The position numbers were made by a program, and so were the translations under genes. A stretch of 64,000 bases of DNA from Bacteroidota bacterium (GTDB lineage: Bacteria; Bacteroidota; Ignavibacteria; Ignavibacteriales; Melioribacteraceae), in contig JAKAEE010000007.1 of the NCBI GenBank assembly GCA_021820065.1, positions 1 to 64,000 of the forward strand. Reading direction: 5' to 3'. How positions within the stretch are numbered: position 1 is the first letter of the stretch; every line of letters starts with the position of its first letter. The notes under the pieces are model-generated. The model was not told the DNA's origin. It was given only the letters and a program-made list of their open reading frames with translations, and searched no databases. Shown piece by piece: positions 57,057 to 64,000 of this stretch.

Positions 57057-58952
57057 TTGAAAATATTTTTTTTACTTCTTGCCGCGGTTTCTACCGTCTG
57101 TGCTCAGTTGGGAAAAGACAGTCTCACCTTTTCTGCTCACACATTCTCAGACCGGATTCTGCTCAACACGTTCGACAAACAACTGAATACATACAATTTT
57201 AATACGACGTTTAGAACTTACTTCACCGGTGAAAAAATTTTCTTTGGCATCCGTGAGAATTTTGGATCAACCGTCATCAACTCAACAACAAAAAATATAA
57301 AGGATGAACAATACCTTTGGGCGCTCGGTCAATACAGCATTTCGGAATTCTTCAAACTTGGGCTGCACTTCAACAACAACATTTATTCCGACGACAGAGA
57401 TTTGGGGATTAACCAAGCTTCGGTGCTAACGTCATCGTTGTTCTTAAAATTCATGCCGCTAAAAAATGTTGAAGTGACGCCGTACGGCGGTGTCTCGCAG
57501 AATAACCAGATCGGCGAAAAGGACAACGGTTTTATTTACGGCATGGAAGCTAATATAGATAAATACACAACCGGCGATTTTGATCTTTCTTCGCTCATGA
57601 AATTTCAGAACGAAGATATCTCGCCGAGAAAAAATACTTTTCGCTATATCAACTTTGATGTTAACAATACTTTCGAAGAAAATTTTCACAATACTATTTC
57701 TGCTTTTTACTCACAACAAAGAAGGGATTTCTATTTCACTGCTGATCCGGTAACCGCGGCAGAGTTTAACATAACAAACAATATTCAGAGCAGAACCGAA
57801 TCCAGCTATTATTTTCAAGACAGAATTAAATTCTTGCCGGCAAGTTCACCTCTAAGCTTGGATTTCCAAGGCAGAGTTGCTTGGCGCGGCATCGATAGAA
57901 ACACGCGGTATATTTCTGTAACCAATATCGCAAACTCGAACTACGACACTCACATTGAAGAATTCAGATTGGAGTTCGCATCAGCAGCCGATTACGTGAC
58001 GGACAATTTTATTCTTGCTCTGCGTTTCTCATATTCCGAACGTGATGAAAAGCATCAGCCGGTAAGATACGACGGATTGAGCAACTTGCTTTATAATGAC
58101 CGCATTCAGATTGAAGAACAGAAGAACAACAATTCCCAATTGGCAAATATTTCTATACAAAGCAGAATTAATTTATCACGCAGCGATAGAATTACTTTCA
58201 GCTTGTTCCACCGCAAGCTGCGTTATGATACGCCCAGCATTTTAAACTTCGACGACCGCGACGAACTTCTCTCCATCGGAAGAATACTTTATGAAAAAGA
58301 GTTTACCCGTTTCTTCAAAATATTTTTTAACCTCGAAGGGAACATCAATAAGATAGTTTACATATTTGCCGAAAGAAGTTCTAACAACAATGTTAAGCGG
58401 ATTGCAAAGTTTGCTTCCGGCGGCGTCTTCACCACGGAAAATTTCACTTCGTCAAACTCGGCAGAAGTCTCTGCCAACTACACTGTTTTTGATTACGAAG
58501 AACTTAATCCAAACTTCAGAAGCTATTCGTTCAGACAATTGGTTCTTAGAGATTCGTCATCACTTAAACTGCAGAAGAAGCTGCGGCTTTTCGTTACCGG
58601 ATATATTAAACTATCGGAACAGGGAGATTTCAAATGGTCCAACTTCACCAGCAACCCGGTAAGATATCTTCAAGAACAATATGCCGAGCCGAAACTTTTC
58701 TTCGATGACCGTGACTTAAGTCTTGGAATCGGGATTAGGTATTTTTCTTTATCAACCTATAATGTTCTGAGCGGATCGGAAAAGATTAAAGTCTCGGATT
58801 ACACAAGCATCGGCCCGCTTTCCGAAATCAGTTACGCCGTGGGTGAAAGAATCATTCTCAAAGTTTACGGCTGGTACGAGTTCATTAAGACAGAAGACAA
58901 TTCACGAAGAGAAATGGCTAATCTGAGCTTAAAGCTTAGCTACAAGTTTTAA
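57057..58952 (+). CDS. putative outer-membrane beta-barrel protein
   Basis: Signal peptide after probable TTG start (SD AAAGGCGG), beta-rich sequence, C-terminal LKLSYKF. Confidence 0.75.
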   Translation: MKIFFLLLAAVSTVCAQLGKDSLTFSAHTFSDRILLNTFDKQLNTYNFNTTFRTYFTGEKIFFGIRENFGSTVINSTTKNIKDEQYLWALGQYSISEFFKLGLHFNNNIYSDDRDLGINQASVLTSSLFLKFMPLKNVEVTPYGGVSQNNQIGEKDNGFIYGMEANIDKYTTGDFDLSSLMKFQNEDISPRKNTFRYINFDVNNTFEENFHNTISAFYSQQRRDFYFTADPVTAAEFNITNNIQSRTESSYYFQDRIKFLPASSPLSLDFQGRVAWRGIDRNTRYISVTNIANSNYDTHIEEFRLEFASAADYVTDNFILALRFSYSERDEKHQPVRYDGLSNLLYNDRIQIEEQKNNNSQLANISIQSRINLSRSDRITFSLFHRKLRYDTPSILNFDDRDELLSIGRILYEKEFTRFFKIFFNLEGNINKIVYIFAERSSNNNVKRIAKFASGGVFTTENFTSSNSAEVSANYTVFDYEELNPNFRSYSFRQLVLRDSSSLKLQKKLRLFVTGYIKLSEQGDFKWSNFTSNPVRYLQEQYAEPKLFFDDRDLSLGIGIRYFSLSTYNVLSGSEKIKVSDYTSIGPLSEISYAVGERIILKVYGWYEFIKTEDNSRREMANLSLKLSYKF

Positions 58953-59038
58953 GCTGAGATGTGACAATTACATTTGCACGATTGACGGAGTAGTTATATT
59001 TTTCGCACTCATGAAAGCAAATTCTTGACGGAGAAATA

Positions 59039-59452
59039 TTGTCAGAGAAAGTTTACGTAAAGGAAGTACCGACAGATCCGGATTTACTGCCTGAACTAGA
59101 AGAATTTATTATAGAGATAGCACAAAAATCCAATCTCAACAAAGATAAGTACAACAGTCTTGCACTATCTTTTTCGGAAGCTGCATCCAATAGTTTTCTT
59201 CACGGCAATAAACTCGACAAAAAGAAAAAGATTAAAATCACCGTCAAGGTTAACGAAGAGAAAATAACGCTTATCATTAAAGATGAAGGTAAAGGATTTA
59301 ACATTAACACTGTTCCTGATCCGACCAAACCGGAAAACATTTTGAAAGACAGCGGTCGCGGAATCCACATCATGCGCTCGTTCCTCGATGAACTCAAATA
59401 CAACTTCACTCCAACCGGAACCGAAACCATTCTAATTATTTCTCTTAAATAA
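59039..59452 (+). CDS. ATP-binding anti-sigma factor/serine kinase (RsbW-like)
   Basis: SEAASNSFLHGNK, DEGKGFNINTVPDP, DSGRGIHIMRSFLDEL; TTG start. Confidence 0.9.
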   Translation: MSEKVYVKEVPTDPDLLPELEEFIIEIAQKSNLNKDKYNSLALSFSEAASNSFLHGNKLDKKKKIKITVKVNEEKITLIIKDEGKGFNINTVPDPTKPENILKDSGRGIHIMRSFLDELKYNFTPTGTETILIISLK

Positions 59453-59558
59453 TCCGCAGAAGTTATATAGTCTTTTTAATCTCATCTCTTATAGGAATTT
59501 CAAGTCCATTATTCCTATATTTTGATGAAATCTTTACAAAAAATTCTCGGAGATATTT

Positions 59559-60524
59559 ATGGCAAGAAAAAAAATCGCTTTAATCGGTGGCGGTCAGATC
59601 GGCGGTGTTCTGGCCCAATTAATTGCACAAAAACAGCTTGGTGATGTAGTTCTTTTTGATATCGTCGAAGACCTACCGCAAGGAAAAACTTTAGACATAG
59701 CCGAAGCTTCAAGAGTGGACGGCTTTGATGTTAGCGTTACCGGTACAAACAACTACAAAGATATTGAAGGCGCAGATTTTGTAATCATCACAGCAGGTTT
59801 ACCGCGCAAACCCGGCATGAGCCGAGACGATCTATTGGTAACGAATGCAAAGATCATGAAAACCGTTGCGGAAAATGTTAAGCAGTACGCGCCTAATTCA
59901 ACCGTTCTCGTAATTTCCAATCCGCTAGATGCAATGGTTACACTTTGCCAAAAAGTTACCGGATTCCCGCACAACCGTGTGCTTGGACAAGCAGGCGTTT
60001 TGGATTCTTCCCGCTTCGCTACTTTTATTGCGTGGGAGCTTGGAGTTTCCGTAAAAGATGTGAACGCGATGGTTATGGGCGGTCACGGCGACACAATGGT
60101 TCCGATTGTTCGCTACGCAAATGTAAACGGAATACCGGCGATGGAACTGCTTGAAAGAAAGTATAACGACAAAGCAAAAGCCAAAGAAGTTATGGATGCA
60201 ATGGTTAACCGCACAAAGATGGCTGGCGGCGAAGTTGTTAAATTATTGAAAACCGGTTCTGCGTTTTATTCCCCAGCTTCTTCAGCAATTGCAATGACCG
60301 AAGCAATTTTGTTTGATGAAAAAAGAATTCTTCCTACATGCGCATACCTCAACGGCGAATTTGGAATTAAAGGTTACTACGTTGGCGTTCCGGCAGTTCT
60401 AGGCTCAAACGGTGTTGAACGAGTTCTTGAGTTCGCACTTGACGGCGAAGAAAAAGCTGCTCTCGATAATTCCGTTAAAGCAGTTCAAGGTTTAGTTGCT
60501 GATATGGAGAGATTGGGATTCTAA
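59559..60524 (+). CDS. mdh: malate dehydrogenase
   Basis: [58 protein letters not shown]. Confidence 0.97.
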   Translation: MARKKIALIGGGQIGGVLAQLIAQKQLGDVVLFDIVEDLPQGKTLDIAEASRVDGFDVSVTGTNNYKDIEGADFVIITAGLPRKPGMSRDDLLVTNAKIMKTVAENVKQYAPNSTVLVISNPLDAMVTLCQKVTGFPHNRVLGQAGVLDSSRFATFIAWELGVSVKDVNAMVMGGHGDTMVPIVRYANVNGIPAMELLERKYNDKAKAKEVMDAMVNRTKMAGGEVVKLLKTGSAFYSPASSAIAMTEAILFDEKRILPTCAYLNGEFGIKGYYVGVPAVLGSNGVERVLEFALDGEEKAALDNSVKAVQGLVADMERLGF

Positions 60525-60596
60525 ATTTCTTTTGTAGGGCGAATTTAAACTCGCCCTGCATTTTTTGACTTTAATGGATTAATTCAATGATAAACG

Positions 60597-60622
60597 AAAA
60601 ACCCCGGTGCACGGGGTTTTTT
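60597..60622. terminator. bidirectional terminator AAAAACCCCG-gtgca-CGGGGTTTTTT between mdh and rpmA
   Basis: GC stem flanked by A-run and T-run in convergent gap. Confidence 0.9.
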
Positions 60623-60643
60623 CTACCTACTAAATACTAATTA

Positions 60644-60898
60644 CTAGTTTTCGTACACGCTTATAAACTGGCGGTCGTTTTTCTTTCGTTCAAATTTTAC
60701 AACGCCGTCAATTGTTGCAAACAACGAATGATCTCCGGCTTTCTTTACATTTTTGCCGGGATGAAAATTTGTTCCCTTCTGTCTAACCAGGATTGAACCG
60801 GCTGTAACCTTTTCTCCGCCGAATGCTTTAACTCCCAAATACTGCGGATTGCTGTCTCTACCGTTACGTGACGAACCTTGACCTTTTTTATGTGCCAT
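60644..60898 (-). CDS. rpmA: 50S ribosomal protein L27
   Basis: [28 protein letters not shown]…[10 protein letters not shown]. Confidence 0.98.
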   Translation of the reverse strand: MAHKKGQGSSRNGRDSNPQYLGVKAFGGEKVTAGSILVRQKGTNFHPGKNVKKAGDHSLFATIDGVVKFERKKNDRQFISVYEN

Positions 60899-60915
60899 GC
60901 TTTAATCCTCCGTCA

Positions 60916-61224
60916 CTAAGCTATCTTAGTAACTTCAATTCTTGTTAAAAATTGCCGATGACCTCTTTTACGTTTATAAGAGATTATTCTTTTCTTTTTG
61001 AAAACAATAACTTTTTCATCTTTAAGATGTTCCAAAACTCTAGCCTGAACCTTCGCGCCTTTGATTGTCGGCGAACCTACTTGGGTTGACTTTTCGTCGC
61101 CAAGAAGAAGTACTGATTCAAAAGTAATTTCTGAATTCGGTTCGGCTTGTAAGCGCGGAACGTAATATTTTTCGTTTTCAATCACTTTGAACTGTTGTCC
61201 AGCGATGTCAACAACTGCAAACAT
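60916..61224 (-). CDS. rplU: 50S ribosomal protein L21
   Basis: MFAVVDIAGQQFKV…VIVFKKKRIISYKRKRGHRQFLTRIEV. Confidence 0.98.
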   Translation of the reverse strand: MFAVVDIAGQQFKVIENEKYYVPRLQAEPNSEITFESVLLLGDEKSTQVGSPTIKGAKVQARVLEHLKDEKVIVFKKKRIISYKRKRGHRQFLTRIEVTKIA

Positions 61225-61344
61225 TTAATCCTCCAAACACTCAATTTTTGAGCCGTAAATATAATAGAAACCTCTAATTCTTGTCAAATAAATGATTTAG
61301 GAAAATTTCTCTTTGTTTTTTTTGATTTCGAAAGATTAGAACCG

Positions 61345-62376
61345 CTACTTTTTCAGCCGGAATGAGAACTCGCTTCCTTTTCCTACTTGGCTGGATATTT
61401 CGACTTTTGACGAGTGCGCCTCAATTATATGCTTCACAATTGCTAATCCCAAACCGGTGCCGCCCATCTCGCGCGATCTGTCTTTATCAACACGGTAGAA
61501 ACGTTCGAAGATTCTATTTTTATCTGCTTCGGAAATGCCGATGCCTGTATCACGAACAAAAATCTTTGCCGAGCATTGTTCATCAGTAACCCCCACTTCA
61601 ATTGTACCCGCCTCGGTGTACTTGATGGCGTTCATAATCAAATTCGTCATAACTTGTTTGAGGCGCTGCCTATCGCCAAAAAGCTGCAGCGATTTATCGA
61701 ACGGCACAAGCTTAAGCTCCAACTTTTTGTACTCGGCTTGTGGTGCATAATCATGAACAATGCTTTCAAGAAAATCGTGTACATTGAAATAGCGGAAGCT
61801 CATCTGCATTTGCCCCGATTCAATCATAGAAATATCGATCAGGTCGTTCAATAGATTATTGAGGTTAAGCGTGTGCTGATTTGCTTTGTGAAGAAATGTA
61901 CGATTGACCTTCGCATCGTCGATAGCACCGTCTAACAATGTTTCGATAAAACCTTGGATTGCAAAAATCGGCGTGCGCAGTTCGTGAGAGACATTTCCTA
62001 AAAACTCAGTTCTAATTTGTTCTAATTTTTTCATACTGGCGATATCATTCTGCGTTCGTAGAAACATCGATCTAATTTCTTCTTCCAATTCGTTAAGATC
62101 ATTACCCAATTTTATTTCATCGGCGGAACTCAGTGCGTTAGTTCTAATCCGGTTTATAACTCGAAGAATTCTTTTCACATCGGAGTTGCGTTTATCCCGC
62201 GACCAAAGAATTACCAGTAGTATCGAAAAAAACATGATTAGAACAACAGAAGTGAAATCATTGGAATGAATTTGATAGAATAGGACGATGATGATTATCA
62301 GGCTAACCAGCGTGATCGATAAAATCGGAATCTTGTTTCTCAAGCTTGCAATATTTTCTTTTAGATCAGTCCACAC
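61345..62376 (-). CDS. sensor histidine kinase (PhoR-like)
   Basis: FLGNVSHELRTPIFAIQGF, NLIMNAIKYT, DTGIGISEADKNRIFERFYRVDKDRSREMGGTGLGLAIVK. Confidence 0.95.
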   Translation of the reverse strand: MWTDLKENIASLRNKIPILSITLVSLIIIIVLFYQIHSNDFTSVVLIMFFSILLVILWSRDKRNSDVKRILRVINRIRTNALSSADEIKLGNDLNELEEEIRSMFLRTQNDIASMKKLEQIRTEFLGNVSHELRTPIFAIQGFIETLLDGAIDDAKVNRTFLHKANQHTLNLNNLLNDLIDISMIESGQMQMSFRYFNVHDFLESIVHDYAPQAEYKKLELKLVPFDKSLQLFGDRQRLKQVMTNLIMNAIKYTEAGTIEVGVTDEQCSAKIFVRDTGIGISEADKNRIFERFYRVDKDRSREMGGTGLGLAIVKHIIEAHSSKVEISSQVGKGSEFSFRLKK

Positions 62377-63058
62377 TTTTGAAACGATACCCCACCCCTT
62401 TAATTGTTTCGATCAGATCGGCGTACTCACCAAGTTTTTCACGGATTTTCCTAACGTGTACGTCGATTGTTCTTTCGACAACGTAAATGTCGTCGCCCCA
62501 GACATCGCTTAGAATTTTATCTCGGTGAAATACTTTGCCCGGATTCGATGCAAGGTAAGCTAAAATTTCAAATTCCTTTTTCGGAAGAACAACATGATCG
62601 CCATCGAGCAGCACTTGGTATTTTTCTCTGTTGATCACCAGCGGCCCGGCAGTGATCTCTTTAGACGCTGCCGCATCGCTTTGCATCGTCTCGCTTTTCC
62701 GGAGATTGGATTTAACCCTCGCCACTAATTTTTTCGGTGAAATCGGCTTCTGAATAAAATCATCTGCGCCGATGTTCAATCCGTGAACTTCATCCATTTC
62801 AGACGACTTAGCGGTTAAGAAAATTATCGGAACGTTTTTGTATTCGTCCATACTTCTAATTCTAGTGCAGACTTCGTAACCGTCCATCTTCGGCATCATC
62901 ACGTCAAGAATAACAAGGTCTGGATTCACGTTCATTTTTTCGAGCGCCTCCTTACCGTTATACGCTGTTATAACTTTGAATCCTTCCTGAGTCAAATTGT
63001 ACTGAAGAAATTCAACGATATCTTTTTCGTCGTCAACAAGAAGAATTTTTGGCTTCAT
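62366..63058 (-). CDS. response regulator, OmpR/PhoB family
   Basis: LVDDEKDIVEFL, DLVILDVMMPKMDGYEV; winged-helix VVERTIDVHVRKIREKLGEYADLIETIKGVGYRF. Confidence 0.96.
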   Translation of the reverse strand: MKPKILLVDDEKDIVEFLQYNLTQEGFKVITAYNGKEALEKMNVNPDLVILDVMMPKMDGYEVCTRIRSMDEYKNVPIIFLTAKSSEMDEVHGLNIGADDFIQKPISPKKLVARVKSNLRKSETMQSDAAASKEITAGPLVINREKYQVLLDGDHVVLPKKEFEILAYLASNPGKVFHRDKILSDVWGDDIYVVERTIDVHVRKIREKLGEYADLIETIKGVGYRFKSVD

Positions 63059-63062
63059 AAGA

Positions 63063-64000
63063 TTAGAAATTTATTTCTTTTTTTGATTGAGCGGATTTAT
63101 ACATTGTTTCCAAGAGCTTCATCAACAGCACAGCGTCGTCTGCGGACGAGATTACGGCATTCGTATCCCGCACTGCGCCGATGAAATGCTTCAATTGATT
63201 TTCGTATGACTTCTTAAAAAAGTTCGAAGTATTGGTAACGTTTGCAAGCGTGTAATCAAGCTGAGTTGAATCCAATCTTCGGTAGGCGCGCAACGGATTA
63301 AGATGTGCTGTGCCTTTCGTACCGTAAGCCGTTAAGTTGAACGAATCGGCTTCCGAATGTAAAACCCAGCTAACTTCGAAGTTGATAACTTGACCGTTAT
63401 CTAACCGGACAAAACCAACTGCAGAATCTTCAACATCTTTTGTACTCTGACTATATTTTTGAACCGAGACACTTTTTATTTTCATATCATTCATAATCCA
63501 GAGAGCAAGGTCAAGAACAAGAATTCCTAAATCGATAATTACTCCGCCGCCGGAAACGCTTTTGTTGAATATCCACTTCTGTTCGGAGCTTTCTTTTCTC
63601 AGCCAGCCGCACCGGATATAAAAAATATCTCCCAGTTCACCGCTGTTCACCAAACTTTTCATCAGCATCGCATCCGGTCTGTAGCGCAAGTTCATTCCAA
63701 CCATTACTTTTTTCTTGGCTTTCTTTGCAATCGAATTTATTTCCTTTGCCTCAGCCAAATTTCTTGCAATCGGTTTTTCGATCAACAAATCTTTCTTCGC
63801 TTTCAGGCATTCCGAAGCGATTTCCAAGTGAGTATTTGTCGGTGTTGCGATTATCACAGCTTCAACATTTTCGTTGGCAAGCAGCTCTCTATAATCGGTG
63901 TACTGTTTGGCTATTCCAAACTTATCGCCGATTGTTTTCAATCTGTTCTTGTTGATCTCCGCAACCGCCGAGATTTCAACATTACCCAGCTTTGCAAGAA
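63063..64000 (-). CDS. Gfo/Idh/MocA family oxidoreductase (5' end outside window)
   Basis: VEAVIIATPTNTHLEIASECLKAKKDLLIEKPIARN; frame stays open to window edge (LAKLGNVEISAVAEINKNRLKTIG). Confidence 0.9.
   Translation of the reverse strand, partial: LAKLGNVEISAVAEINKNRLKTIGDKFGIAKQYTDYRELLANENVEAVIIATPTNTHLEIASECLKAKKDLLIEKPIARNLAEAKEINSIAKKAKKKVMVGMNLRYRPDAMLMKSLVNSGELGDIFYIRCGWLRKESSEQKWIFNKSVSGGGVIIDLGILVLDLALWIMNDMKIKSVSVQKYSQSTKDVEDSAVGFVRLDNGQVINFEVSWVLHSEADSFNLTAYGTKGTAHLNPLRAYRRLDSTQLDYTLANVTNTSNFFKKSYENQLKHFIGAVRDTNAVISSADDAVLLMKLLETMYKSAQSKKEINF

Overview
The 64 kb window looks like chromosome from a Bacteroidota/Chlorobi-group bacterium. Ignavibacteria-like is an inference from the type IX secretion (T9SS) tail, the FN3 lipoprotein and outer-membrane proteins, and gene style. 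No tRNA, rRNA, IS element or CRISPR array was recognised by eye. Four blocks stand out. (1) ~0.8-18 kb is a minus-strand heavy-metal efflux island: Zn/Cd P1B ATPase, SHOCT protein, ZraP/CpxP-like protein with a Met-rich tail, ECF sigma factor plus DUF5667-like anti-sigma, YnfA, a second P1B-like ATPase with a non-canonical CPx motif, ICMT-like methyltransferase, OsmC, a small DUF, a PII-like regulator, and czcA/czcB/czcC. It contains a truncated duplicate of the small DUF at a sharp chimeric junction, a heptanucleotide repeat array, and a well-matched two-block ECF-type promoter present twice. (2) ~18.7-31.3 kb is a mixed envelope/housekeeping region (PQQ propeller, HAD, EnvC, DUF4292, TPR, ATP-grasp, rsgA, OmpP1/FadL, a Tyr-rich lipoprotein, cysS). 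rsgA there appears to start at ATT. (3) 31.5-36.4 kb holds a nine-CXXCH cytochrome with a T9SS sorting tail, then aspA-hydF. (4) 36.4-64 kb holds a yggS-divIVA-(pnp)-ileS-dksA-lspA-rluD block syntenic with the Firmicutes ylm/divIVA region, then nrdJ, malQ, GPx, pta, an MBL RNase-like gene, mdh, rpmA/rplU, phoR/phoB and a partial Gfo/Idh/MocA oxidoreductase. Strongest leads: the autoregulated ECF metal regulon motif, the PII-DUF-CzcA module, the T9SS multihaem cytochrome, the ATT start of rsgA, and dispersed short palindromes inside genes.
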